In this document: positions 36,625 through 48,904 of the stretch, one piece after another
How positions within the stretch are numbered: the first letter of the stretch is position 1
Layout of the letters: each line of letters begins with the position of its first letter
Source of the DNA: Saposhnikovia divaricata
Lineage: Eukaryota; Streptophyta; Magnoliopsida; Apiales; Apiaceae
Assembly: GCA_036435485.1 (NCBI GenBank)
Contig: CM071597.1
Coordinates: 54,791,881-54,855,880, forward strand
Direction: 5' to 3'
DNA: 64,000 nucleotides
Made by a program: the position numbers and the translations under genes
The notes under the pieces: generated by a model
The model's database searches: none
What the model saw: only the letters and a program-made list of their open reading frames with translations
Told to the model about the DNA's origin: nothing

Positions 36625-38813
36625 GTTTCTGTCCAGAGCACCCACTGATCATGAGAGGGTAGAGCTTGGTTCATAGATCGTTTTGATATAAAGTACGTTA
36701 AAATCTGATGAACGGTTTAGGAGAAAAGTCAGTTTTAGTGAAAGACGTTCGAGAACCGAGAAAACGTAATTGTATCAACTTTGAGGCTATAATTACCATA
36801 CTTAAACATTTTTAAAAGTTATAAAATTTTGGGATATTGTAGTAGGGTGGTCATAGGACCATTACCAGTTGACCTTGTATTAAAATTCAGAATTGATATT
36901 TTTTGAGAATTTTTACAGTCGAGTGCGGTTATTAAGGGAAATGGTGGAATACACTAAAACCTTGATCGAGTTTAAAAGTGATTAAGTTCTTGGAACTTTT
37001 GGTGCGTAAAAGCTATGTCAAACATATATTATATGTCAAGGGTGTTATTGTATAAAGATTAGGTGATTAAGTGGGATATATACTAACGGTGAACCTTTCG
37101 TTTCTATAGAGACGGGAGACGAACTCAGGATCATACCTACTTGCTTTAGAGATCCAGGCAAGATTTTTTTATCTCAACTTGGAAAATTATTTACCTTCGA
37201 AGAAAATGATTTCATGGAATATATATGTGTGATTCTATTGTTGCTATTTTAATAAAGAATTTATTTCCTGATTTTGGGAATTAAAGAAAGACGGATATGG
37301 ATATATAGAAATGATTATGCATAAAGTGAACATGCTTTACGATTAAGAGTTATATGAAAGAATGGTATCAGTTGTTATCTAGGGTTATATGATTTATAAT
37401 ATTATGTTAAAATATATTCTTTTTAAATATTGTGATTTAATAAATATTATTTGCTTATTATTTACTATTTCTAAAAGAAAAGAAAAAGATGGAATATTTT
37501 ATATATATATATATATATAAGTGTACTGGATTCCATTAAACACAGAGAACATGTCTGAGTCATAATCAGAGTATTATGGCATAAGCTTTAAAAGTGATGA
37601 CATATGTGAATGAAAGTGGAAATGGAAAATGTGGAATGATGTTTTAAAATGGGATAATGGTTTGAAAAGGGGGGGATTGCAACAAAAAGTGTAAGAGGCT
37701 GTGTGCGGCACAGTCCAGCACTCAATATTTTATTACGGCCCAAGAGTTGCCGAAGGAGGATGTAACAGGTAGCCTTCCTCTAGGGTTGATGACCAGGTGG
37801 GATCATCCCTTCTACTAGTAGTAAATAGAGAGCAGGTACGGTCAGGCGACTGATCATCGTCCTACGTACCTGGCACTAGCAGATATCCCCAGAACTTAAA
37901 AAAAAATAAAGAATTGATAATGGTTTTTAGATCTGTATTCTGAAAAAGAAAAATGGTATGAAATGATGAAATTGTTTTACAGTAAGAAGAGAAACTGATT
38001 TTATATTATTTTTATATAATTGTTGTATAAAAGAGAAATGGAAAGATTGTGTGGAGAGATGATGTGCAGATGATATATTATCTTGAAATATTATGCTGAG
38101 GTGATGTAATGATATTTTAGAAGAAAAACTGATATTATATTATGTTAGAAGAAAAACTGATATTATATTAGAAGAGAAGCTGATATTAGAATGCTATATA
38201 TATATTTTTTAGTATAAAAATATGTGGAAGGATTAGTTATCAAATAAAAATAAATTCTCTTTATAATAATTATGATTTGTCTTCTATTATTATACAGATA
38301 TACTTATGTTTTTCCTTTGATGCTAGTTGATAGAATTTATCTTGCTGAGCTATCATAGCTCAATTTTGCTATTTACGTATACAACAGCTAGGTCTCATAC
38401 CGATACTTCGCACTACACCCCGCAAGAGGGTAAGGGAAAGGCGACCTTTTGAGAGAACGCTGGCACCTATTCCTGAGGTAGCGTATAGACAAACGGGTCC
38501 TGGTAGATTTATGTACATTAAGTGTGTAAGCTCATATAATAAATTTTTGATTGTTGAAATGCTTCCTGTAAAAGTATTATTCAACAATGTACTTAGTAAG
38601 ATTCTGGGTTGTAATAACTGTTTAACTCTAAACTTTTAATATTGTGGATGTTGTTCTCTGAGCATATGACTGATGTGTGTTAATATTAAAGTGTGAGGTC
38701 TATTGTGTGAGTTTTATTATGCAGTTATATTCCAGCTGTCAAGAGTAGAATTTTAATAAATGGAAATTGGACCGTGATGACCTGGATCCATGACCCCGGA
38801 TCTAGGGGCGTCA
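36611..38813 (+). mobile_element. Probable solo LTR, about 2.2 kb
   Basis: Begins TG (TGCTCGTACGG) and ends GATCTAGGGGCGTCA. A 6-bp direct repeat CACCCA lies immediately outside both ends (36605-36610 and 38814-38819). The end resembles the LTR at 5678-7929 (GATC..GGGG..TNACA). Inside are a typical LTR-like GC-rich block near 37690-37900 and no ORF. No primer site follows, so it is solo. A 5-bp duplication would be more usual, and the exact first base is uncertain. Confidence 0.6.
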
Positions 38814-38819
38814 CACCCA

Positions 38820-39133
38820 TGGTCAATCAAAGTATGCGTATAGACTATTACGAACCAAGAATTTTTAGTTTCACAATTCGCATATCAATCTACCGATCTA
38901 ATAATTAAATTGTGTCTATCATATCATGTACTAGAATTACAACTCCTCTCCCGATTTGTTATAATTCCTAGAGATTCAACTAAAAGTTCGCGACTCTTCT
39001 AATTGTATAAAGTGCTTTATGACAGATTAACAATTAAACCCAGAGAAATCGCAATACAATCAAACAAACTCAATAAGCCAATGAATACTACCCAATTCTT
39101 GGATAAAGGGATTAACTACTCATGATTGAATAA

Positions 39134-39207
<74 letters not shown>

Positions 39208-40441
39208 GCACAAACCATGAGCATAAGAGTTTAAGTATGAAGAATACAACTTTAAAAGCTTCTCGAAATCAGGATGAATCCCTTCTCTCTCCAAAGTACG
39301 ACTATCCTATTCTATTCTATAATATGATGATGTTGGTGTCTGTAATACCCTCTCTATCGTACATGTAAAAACCTAATATATATTTACATACTTGAATGGG
39401 CTTTTAATTGCTTTTAAAAGATGTAGGAAATTGTTACAAGACCAATTAAGAAAGCCTTAAAACTCCAATTTTCGTCAGATTCAAGCCCTGAGCCTCAGCC
39501 TCAGGTTCTGAGCTTCATGCTTGAATTATCTCTGTCAGGTTCAGGCCCTGAGCCTCCAAGCTCAGGTCCTGAGTCTCCTATAATTTCTTTATTTCATCAT
39601 GCATGCATTCTTCTCTTTAGCACTTTGTTTTTCCATAATTTCCTATAAACATAGAAAATCAATTCTTAGCATCCATTTAAGTTAAATAAAAGCTACTCTA
39701 ATTAAATAGGACTAAAACATCATAAAACAAAGTTAAATGAGAGATATTATGAGGCAAAATATCTATACATTAACCACACATCACTTGACTATATCATGTT
39801 TCCAGCTCACAAAATTCATCGATCACCTTTCCTTCAGAAGTTCGATAACTCGCTCATAATTATTGTCCCTTCTCGCTCCCCCTCCCCCTCGCCCCTGTCC
39901 TTGTCCACGTACTTGTCCATGTCCCTATCGTATACCCCTGCAATGGTATTTAACTTATTAAATAATTAAATTTAATACTTCAAGGGTTAAAAGGTACATA
40001 TTGTGCAGGGGTATTATTGGAAGAAAAATAGGAAAAATGGTTAAAAGGTATGCAGTGACATATATTAGGGACTAAAAGGTACAAGTTGAAACATCACTAA
40101 TTGATGAGTACACGGTAGTAAATTGTAAGGGCAGAAGGTCATTAAGGCTTATTTATATTTTAAAATGTATGATTGCTTAAATTCAAGTTGACATATTTAC
40201 AACAAATTCCGTTAAATTATTTATTTATGATATTGAAATTTAAAAAGTGAGGATTGCCCAAGCTACTATTATATCTTTAAATGTAATTTGAGTAATGGCA
40301 TAATTTGGCGTGGTCGTCCCATTTTCATATAATTTTGGAAAAAATTAATATTATAAAAATATTATCACACGAGTAAATTTATGGTAAAGGTTTACATCAA
40401 AACAAATATAAAACCAAAAATATAAAATATATATAATATAG
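38820..40441. other. Non-genic AT-rich region
   Basis: Contains an (AT)n tract at 39137-39202 and a short CCTGAGCCTC / CAGGTTCAGGCCCTGAG repeat at 39485-39572. No gene or clear element was recognised. Confidence 0.5.
39137..39202. repeat. (AT)n microsatellite
   Basis: About 33 AT units. Confidence 0.98.
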
Positions 40442-41861
40442 GACTTTTTTCATAAATACCCTTGTCTAGAATTGTTTTTGCAAAAATATCTTGTTAAAAA
40501 AAATAATTTGCAAAAATACTATTTTATTTGCAAAAATACTATCTTATTTGTAATGGTTGCGCAACAGGTTGCATTCAGTTGCATGCAACTGAATGCAACT
40601 AAAAATTGTAATTTGAATTTTCATTTTTTTACCAACTTCTAATCCTATATAAGGGGCTGCGCAACAGCAGCAAAAAATGAAAATTTTAACTATTAGTTTT
40701 TAGTTGCACTCAGTTGCATTCAGTTGCATATACTATCTTTTCAAATTAATTGCAAATATACTATAGTGGTCCCAGAAACACTAGTTAGTCACGCGCTTAG
40801 GTTTGTAATCGCAGGACTAATTTGGTCTCCCTCGTCCGACCTCCACCCACTAGGGCCGTAGGCCACCACCTCTGATCTGTTCTCACACCACTAGAGCTTT
40901 AAGTTCGGATTTGGGGTTTTTGTTTTAGATTTTGGTTGATTTTGGATGAAGTTACATTTGGTTGATTTCAGTTGATTAAATTGGTAATTTTGAGTATTGA
41001 TGGATAGAGAGAAAGAGACAAAGAGGAAGAGAAGGGAGAGAGAAAGAGAGGGTGGAAGAAGATTTTAGTTTCTTATTAGAATGTTGCAGATATGATTTGA
41101 TTCACAAAATAGGTTGTATTTAGTTGCTTTCAAGTTGCTTGTGAAGTTGTAACGATGTCTCCAAATTGTTTGACTAAATGTTACAGAGAAAGAAAGTTGA
41201 TTTTGGTTGGCTCGTGATTTATTTATTCTAGTTGCAGTTGCAAATAGGGATGCAAAGCCCTGCAGGGGCACTCATAACTCTCTATTTCTAACAGTTACAA
41301 CTGAATGCAACCACATGCAACTGAACGCAACTGAAAACTGGAAGTTAAATTTCTATTTTTTGCCAACTCTGCGCAGCAACAAAAAATTAAAATTCAACTT
41401 TAAGTTTTGAGGTGCATTCAGGTGCATATGCAACCTATGCAACTGAATGCAACTAAAAACTAAAAGTTAAATTTTCATTTTTTGCTGCTACGCAGCCCTT
41501 ATATAGAACTGGAAGTTGGTAAAAAAAATGAAAATGAAAATTACAATTTTTAGTTGCATTCAGTTGCATATGCAACCTATGCAACTGAGCGCAACTAAAA
41601 ACTAAAAGTTAAAATTTACATTTTTTGTTGCTGATGCGCAGCCCTTATTTAGGACTGGAAGTTGGTAAAAATATGAAAATGAAAATTATAATTTTTAGTT
41701 GCATTCAGTTGCATATGCTGCACAACCATTACAAATAAGATGGTATTGTTGTAAATAAAATGGTATTTTTGTAAATAAGATAGTATTTTTGCAAATTATT
41801 TTTTTTTAATAAAGTATTTTTGCAAAAACATTTCTAGATAAGGGTATTTATGAAAAAAGTC
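40442..41861. mobile_element. Non-autonomous TIR element rich in GTTGCAT words (family copy 2)
   Basis: Terminal inverted repeat: GACTTTTTTCATAAATACCC at the left, its reverse complement at the right, continuing through TCTAGA and GTTTTTGCAAAAATA. The interior is dense in GTTGCATTCAGTTGCAT and its complement. The stretch at 40725-40800 (TTTCAAATTAATTGCAAATA, ACTAGT) recurs inverted at 63030-63095. No clear target duplication. No transposase. Confidence 0.75.
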
Positions 41862-42141
41862 TTTGTAAAAATTAGTTAACGTACACAATAATGCATGCTG
41901 AATTTTTTTTTTTTTTTGGAATATGATTATTTGTGTTTTTTTTGACATAATAAAATATTAGGATTTGCATGGTTAAAGTGACACACTATGTTAAAAGACA
42001 TACGCAACATGCATATACCACAAATGGGTACATTACTCAAAAAATGCTGTCTCCTGTCTGTCCATTTTCATACTATCTAGTACTAAAACACAAATCTGAA
42101 TCATAATTTTAATTCCAGATAAAGTTGAGAGTACAAAACAG

Positions 42142-43479
42142 ATGGAGTCCTCTTTTACATCTGATTATCATGCAAAAGCTCACTGTTTTTATAAAATTAT
42201 CATCTCTGAGATCAGTTCAGAGAGTAAGCTGGTAAGAATCTCACATGCAAGCATTCCCCTTCATAATTCATTATGTAATCTATATGTTATAGGTATATTG
42301 AACATGTTTCATTTGTCATATTTGTGGATGGAAGATGATTCCCGAAAAGTTTGCAAGAAAGTATGGAGAGGAGCTACAGAGACATGTTCATTTAAAGGCT
42401 CCAGGTGGTGCAGCTTGGCGAGTGGATGTGAAAAGAAAAAAAGGCAAGGTTTGGCTGCGAAACGGCTGGCCCCAATTCGCAACATTTTATTCTCTATGTT
42501 TTGGCCATTCTATAGTTTTTGAGTATCAGGGAAATTGCAATTTCAAGGTTGTAATATTTGATCCAAGTGCTACCGAGATAGAATATCCCTTACAACCGAA
42601 GAAAAGAACAGGAAGGACTGAAAATGATGAACTTGGGGCTTGTAAGAAGAAAAGAGTACACTCCAGTTGTGAAGAAGCCTGTCATGTTGGTGACTGTTTG
42701 ATGCGAAAATGGCAAAAAGAAAATTTTCCAAAAGCTTCAACTCATATGGAAATCACCTCGATCAACGAGGAGGAAATAGCAGATATTGAGAAACCAAGTC
42801 ATGCAAATGGCAATAGACATAGTAATAGCAGGATCAAGAAGCCTATAAAACTAGAGGTTGATCTAAATAACACAATGCAGCAACATGATTACATTAGAGG
42901 CAAGTTAGCTCCTCTGTTTACTCTGTTTCTGAAATTATTCTTCGAAAAACTTTTTATTATATACTTGGCATATAATTTGCATGCAGCTAAAGGAGTGGGT
43001 AGATCAGCAAGTAAAGAAGAGCGCAACAAAGCTCTTGCTTCCGCCAATGCTTTCAAATCCAGCTACCCATTTTTCATTAAAGTTATGCAACCCTCATTTG
43101 TTGCTAAAACATGTGGATGGGTAAGCAGATAAACATTTTCCTTTTCTTAGTGCATGTTATGAAAATAAGCATTAGAAATATGTTGTTCTGGCAGTATGCA
43201 AGGAAGACCGATCTGAAGATGTATATGAGGGATGACGTCGAAGTTCTTATTTTTCGACTTAGAGGACAAACTTGGCTGATAAGGTGTAGTTTTCAGTCGA
43301 AAAGGGTTAAAGTGGGTTGTGGTTGGAAGCAATTTGCAGAGGACAATGCACTAGCAGTAGGTGATGTATGTGTTTTTGAGATGGTCAAGCCTTCTGAAAA
43401 ATTGCTCGAAGTTACGATATACAGAGCAGCACCTCCATCCAGCAGCAGTATTGTCACATTTGGCAAATGTGTGCTGTAA
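42142..43479 (+). CDS. B3-domain (REM-type) transcription factor, two B3 domains, four exons
   Basis: Exons: 42142-42231, 42335-42899, 42987-43120, 43195-43479; 357 aa. B3 domain 1 is at about residues 13-112 (FYKIIISEI, MIPEKFARKYGEEL, VWLRNGWPQFATFYSLCFGH, VFEYQGNCNFKVVIFD). A charged, basic linker follows. B3 domain 2 is at about 245-350 (FFIKVMQPSFV, VGCGWKQFAEDNALAVGDVC, VFEM). The family consists of plant-specific nuclear DNA-binding proteins related to VRN1/REM. Introns 1 and 3 are GT-AG. Intron 2 (42900-42986) uses GC-AG with donor AG|GCAAGT; this is the only phase-consistent solution found. It is 87 nt with no in-frame stop, so retention would add 29 residues. Transposon-rich DNA lies on both sides. 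Target genes cannot be inferred. Confidence 0.88.
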
Positions 43480-44903
43480 CCTTTTAAGTAGTGAAATTCC
43501 AAAATTTAAATGTTCTAATCGTTGATTAAGCCTTTTAATTTTGCTTTAGTTCTAGGAAATGCTCAGATGACTGTGTTCTTGTCCTGGCTACGCCCCTGGT
43601 TCTTGATCTGATCACACTTAAAATGTTGTTTTGGTCCTAAATTTTGCAAAGCAGTGCATAGGACTTTTGGTTAACTTAGAGCAAGTCCAACTGCTCCTTA
43701 AATGATTCCTAAAAATATAATAAAATAATAATTCTTATCAACTCCAACAACCATCCTTAAATTTATTCCTTACTATTATTACAATAATAAATTTAAATCT
43801 AAATATATATTTGAATTTCAATCAAGAGGAAAAGAAGTGTAAAAGGCAGGGAAAAGATTTTTTTTTATTGATAAAAAGAAAGTTAGGAATGGATAGACAT
43901 TCCTTAAAAGTAGTAATGGCTGGAACTGTTGGAGCAAGGTTTTTGATTAAGTTCCCTATTTCTTGATTTAAGAATTGAAATAAGGAAGTTGTTAGACTTC
44001 CTCTTAGTATAGAGTAGTGCTACGAATGACGTGTTCATATGCTCTTAGTATAGAGTAGTGCTACGAATGACGTGTTCATATGAGTTGTACAGATTCTTAA
44101 TAAGATTGTCAGCCACTACACATATCTCTCCCACTACACATATCTCTCCTTAGATTAATTATAATTTAGTTCCAAACTTAGTTTTACATATATATAATAG
44201 TTAAATATAATTTTCCAAATTTTGTACCATTTACTTTTCAAAACAAAATTAATAGCATAATTTTAATCAATTTTAATAAGATATATGAATTATTTATTAT
44301 AGAAATTATCATATGCCATTTATATTTGGAATTTTCTATAACAATAGAAAATCATATTAAAAAAAAAGTAATTCATTCTTAACTAATAAAATTCTTGTTA
44401 AGTTAAAAAATTAGAAGTACTCAAATAACTATGATTAACTGAAATTAATATGTATTCCAAGTACTTGTCATAATTAAAAAAATTATATAATGCTTACTAG
44501 TATTACAATGTCTAATCCCATTTTTATTATTAAGATTAATTTAATTCACAATTACCATCAGTAAAATATTTATTGTTGTATTAAAAATTAAATATTTAGA
44601 AAATGTAATATAACTTGTAGCACATGTTAAACATAATATTTGTTAATACTGAATTTTAATTAGTGTATTTATTGTTATTTAACTTTATATATTTGAATTT
44701 TTCAAAAAAATCTTTATGTTTGAAAACTTATTATCAAAATAAATACATTTAACTAATTTTGTTAGCAAGTAAAAGTAAGAAAAGAAAAACTGGTGAAACC
44801 AAACTATAAGTTATAAGTACAGTAGAGTCGTAGTGGCCGACAAAATAATAAATAACCTAGACAGCTCATACACAAAGATGGAGGGAAGGAGCATGGGTGG
44901 CGG
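43480..44903. other. AT-rich intergenic region
   Basis: 3' UTR of the B3 gene, then AT-rich DNA. A stretch with inverted GAGCAAGTCCAACTGCTCC-like ends (43678 to about 43945) may be a MITE remnant. No genes seen. Confidence 0.45.
44001..44082. repeat. 41-bp tandem duplication
   Basis: Two perfect adjacent copies of a unit starting CTCTTAGTATAGAGTAGTGC. Confidence 0.95.
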
Positions 44904-45958
44904 TAGGGGTGTACGCGGTTCGGTTTTTGGCGGTTGATGCGGTTTTTTGATTTTGGCAGTTTTGGAAATTTCCAACCTTAGCCGCAAATGCGGTTGCGGT
45001 TAACCGCATGATGCGGTTGCGATTAACCGCGGTTGATGCGGTTCGGTTTGCGATTAACCACCTAAGCTTAATTTAATACTCCCTCCGTCCCAAATTGTTT
45101 GATACTCTTTGACTTTCACGGAGATTAAGAAAATGTAGTAGAAAAAAAGTAAAGTTAGTTGAAAAGTGGATAAAGTGGTGGGACCTATTAATATTTAATA
45201 ATAGATTTGAGATAGTGGAGGAAGTTAGTGGGTGTAATAGTGTAAAAAAGAATATAAAATGAAGAAGTAGTGGATGTAATAGTGAAAAGTAGTGTTAAAA
45301 AATAGTAAGTATAGTAGGTTCATTAGTTTTGGGACGTCCCAAAAAGGAAAGTGTGTCAATCTTTTTGGGACGGAGGGAGTAAAAATTAAAATACAATTAC
45401 AAGTCGGTAAAAAAAAAGAATCAATACAATATCACAGAATTTTTTGGTGCAAGGCTGCAAGCACATAAATATAGCCTATCAGTACAATAGCAAATCATCA
45501 TGAGTAATTCCTGGTGTAGTTATGTCTAGTGCAACAGAATAAACATAATTGATTAGACATAACTATGCAATTTGTAGATTAGATATTAAATTGGGTTCGA
45601 GTAAATGGGCTCGGTAAATATATTTGGTAAATGGGCAAGGTATATCCATATATCAACTCCCAGAAAATGTATATCCACTCCCGGAAAAAAAACTTCTATC
45701 TCTTATGTGTATAATTTATTAATTTATATAATATAAAATATATTTTTAAAAATATAAATTATTATAAATATATATATGCGGTTTGCGATTGCGGATGCGA
45801 TTTTTCAATATTCAAATCCGCAACCAACCCGCAAATATGCGGTTCTTAAAAATTCAATCCGCAACCAACCCGCATTTCGCGATTATCCGCAAAATGCGGT
45901 TCGATTGCGAGTGGTTTGCGGTTCGATTGCGGTTGAGCGGATAGTCTGTACACCCCTA
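44904..45958. mobile_element. hAT-like non-autonomous element
   Basis: Ends TAGGGGTGTACGCGG and ...GTCTGTACACCCCTA are inverted. 8-bp flanks GGTGGCGG and GGTGGCAG agree at 7 of 8 sites. Subterminal GCGGTT repeats run in opposite orientation at the two ends. No transposase; it carries a nested Stowaway. Confidence 0.8.
45079..45379. mobile_element. Stowaway MITE (Tc1/mariner type), nested
   Basis: CTCCCTCCGTCCC at the left, its complement at the right, flanked by TA on both sides. 301 bp, no ORF. Confidence 0.95.
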
Positions 45959-46014
45959 GGTGGCAGTAGTACCCAAAAATTATAAAATTCGAAAATTTTA
46001 TATATATTTAATTC

Positions 46015-46215
46015 AAAAATCTTCATTTGGTCTCCCAATTTTTTTTTAAAAAAAAATTCATTTAGTCCCCATTTTTACTAAAAAATTTATTTAGTCTCCT
46101 TATTTTTTTCAAAAATTTTCATTTAGTCCTCATATTTTTTACAAAAATCTTCATTTAGTTCCTTCTTTTTTACAAAAAATTTCATTTAATCCCCTATTTT
46201 TTACAAAAAATTTCT
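46015..46215. repeat. Degenerate minisatellite of about 38 bp
   Basis: About six diverged units of the type TTTTACAAAAATCTTCATTT followed by AGTCC. Confidence 0.7.
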
Positions 46216-46812
46216 GATCGGAGCATTTTCCGATTGATCGAAAAATTTGACCCCTAAAATATATACCTGGTTTCATTCCTGCTCATACAACACGTCATTA
46301 GCATTATTCCTTAGTATAACAGGATCTTATGTAGTACATGTATTAAGAAAGCACTTGCGCTATGCAAGCACTATAATATGATCAAACTCATCCCGTTGTC
46401 TTTTATTTAGCTATAATAATTTGATTTGCACTTTTGTAGTCAGCTACGCATTAAAAGGACAAATATTTGGGTGATAGCGTATGTAAAATTGCACTTTTCC
46501 ACAACGCGTGCAGGGTCTATCTTTTTGTTCACTTCACTATATCCTCTAGGAAGACATTGTTAGAATATAAGTTAACTTATTTTAAAACAAAGTTAAAAAT
46601 TTTTAATTTTTTTCTGAAATAAGACAACTTTTTTTTGTAACTTATAGAATCTCAAACATACATTAAATACTTGTATAAATTTATTTTATCAAAATATTAA
46701 ATTTTTACCGAAAAATAAGTCCATAAGGACTTATTATAAGTTTTGCCAACAAGGCCAAAGATCAAGTTGGGGCTTTTTTCTAACACCTTAAAATTTTAGA
46801 TGAGTGTATAAT

Positions 46813-47030
46813 GGGCCTGTTTGGCATAACTTTTTTGACCCGACTTATGACTTATTTTCGGATAAAAATTTTATATTTTGATAAAAAAAATTTATATAAG
46901 TATTTAATGTATGTTTGAAATTCAATAAGTTGCAAAAATAAGTTGAAAAATAAGTTGAAAAGTTAGGAATCTTAACTTTCAACTTAAAATAAGTTGACTT
47001 ATTCTGGAAAATAAGTTCTCCCAAACACCC
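46813..47030. mobile_element. Short MITE with GGGCCTGTTTGG-type ends
   Basis: GGGCCTGTTTGGCATAACTT at the left; the right end, reverse-complemented, is GGGTGTTTGGGAGAACTT. The interior is rich in AAGTTGAAAAATAAGTTG. It is bracketed by a roughly 45-bp direct repeat (TCTAACACCTTAAAATTTTA at 46777 and 47052). Confidence 0.6.
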
Positions 47031-47104
47031 ATAAGATTCAGTTGGGGTCTTCTTCTAACACCTTAAAATTTTAGATGAATTGCCTGAGACTTCTGCGTGC
47101 CTGA

Positions 47105-47193
47105 GCTCTGATACCATGTTAAGTAACCAACTCTTCTAAAACCTTAAGGTGTTAGAGGGAGACCTTATATGGATCTTATATTATATTCTAACA
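47105..47193 (-). mobile_element. TRIM-like remnant: primer site and a 77-bp LTR
   Basis: Minus strand: a short LTR (TGTTAGAATATAATATAAG ... CTTAACA, 47193 to 47117) is followed at once by TGGTATCAGAGC (47116-47105). A related LTR start, TGTTAGAATATAAG, occurs at about 46558. Too short for a coding element. Confidence 0.55.
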
Positions 47194-47266
47194 GACACTG
47201 CAATAAGTCCGTACAATGTAGGAAAAAAGGTAAGCTACTTATGCATAGAAAATATAAGAGCAAGTC

Positions 47267-47616
47267 CAATGCTAGATGCTAAATTGCTATTCCTATTGCT
47301 ATTGCTATAATATAGAACCAAAAAGTGAATTTTGGTGCTAAAATAAAACTCACCCTCTAAAGCTAGTTCTATAACTAGTTTCAAACTTAACCAACTCTTT
47401 TAACTTCTATTGAATATTCTTAACAAACTCGTCTCTTTCTAGTTAAATGATGATGTGGCATGGATGCAGGCATGAATGCATAAATGCATCCTTGGTTTCA
47501 AATTTAGCACCAAGGATGCATCCAACTATAGCACCCCTTTGGAGATGAGTTTTTTAGCACTTGATGCTATAATATAGTAATAGCACCAATGATAGCATTG
47601 TATTGGACTTGATCTA
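47267..47616. mobile_element. MITE with GAGCAAGTCCAATGC ends
   Basis: Left AGAGCAAGTCCAATGCTAG; right, reverse-complemented, AGATCAAGTCCAATACAATG. About 350 bp, no ORF. Confidence 0.65.
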
Positions 47617-47717
47617 AGAGTTAATAATTACCTGTGTACGTGTAGTTTAGTTTATATATTTTAGAGTAAAAAGTACTTCGTGTACTTGCACTTTGACTGA
47701 ATATACACATGGGATAC

Positions 47718-48732
47718 TGTTATTCCCAGATTACACACTTGTATAATTGTAGAAGGGGGGGTTGAATACAATTCTTGATATTTATAAATTTCTGATAAGA
47801 ACTCCAAAAATCTATACTAAGATAATTGCTTGTAAAAAGATTAATGCACAAACACATAAAAAATCAGGTGGTTAAATGCACCACCTGAAGCTTTTATTCG
47901 AAGAAAACTCTGTGATACAAAAGTACACAGTTTCTGTTTTACAACTCTTTGCTTTTTAAGAATATTCAATAGAAACCCTAAGCAAAATGTATCTGTTTTC
48001 TTAACCTACAAAGAGTTGCTACACTTGGTTATAAATCCCAAGTTTTACAAGTACTACTGGAATAAGATAATATTAATCTAATTCTAGTTGACTTGCTACT
48101 ACACTCCAAATACACATGTAGCCGAAAGGTTGTCCTTGTGTTCAGACATGTCTCCTGCACCTTTCTTGTATTCATAGTGTAAATAGAATGCTTCTTTCTT
48201 CTGTGTTTCCAAAGTATGGCCGCCATACTGCTTTTTGTATCTACTATCAACCCATGTGATCTGTCAGTCAAACATGTCCTTATCAACTGCTAATCCCCAG
48301 CTAATCATAGAAAACAGTGTCAATGATTATCCGTTGATATTGTACACTGACATCCGTTGATGATGTATTGAGCGGTATCCGTTGATATTGAAACTTGAGC
48401 TGTATCCGTTGATAGAGTGGATTTGAGTTGTATCCGTTGATAGAGTTTTGTCTTCATCTGTTGATACACTTTCACTTAGACAGAATTACATAGCATAGCT
48501 TATTTACAATTGGCTACCCTATTCTGCCTATCCGTTGATGGTCAACATGACTGTGGATAAAAACACTATCAACAGATAACATAGAGATACTGCAGTATGC
48601 TACAAAACCTCATCCGTTGATGAGCTAACTGTCAACGGATAGAGTTATAAATCCTCATCCGTTGACAGCTACAAAACCTTATACAATTTGATTGATTGTG
48701 AAGTTATCATCAAGTACAACATATTCCTAACA
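47718..48732 (-). repeat. 3' LTR of the SIRE-type element, 1015 bp
   Basis: Plus strand TGTTATTCCC...CATATTCCTAACA. Its U3 part (48320-48670) carries nine exact CCGTTGA/TCAACGG motifs and at least two variants. Confidence 0.95.
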
Positions 48733-48741
48733 ATCTCCCCC
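48733..48741 (-). promoter_or_regulatory. Polypurine tract of the SIRE-type element
   Basis: Minus strand GGGGGAGAT directly before the 3' LTR start TGTTAGG. Confidence 0.8.
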
Positions 48742-48904
48742 AATTTATACTTGATGGCAATAAAGCATAAATTCAGGACCTTGATGATAACAAAACATTC
48801 CTAAAGATATATATAGAACAATGCAAAAATTGTATTAAGCTACAAAAATTAAAAACTGAAAGTTTGAGAAATTTACAGAGAAGTGCTCCTCTAGACTGAG
48901 CAGA

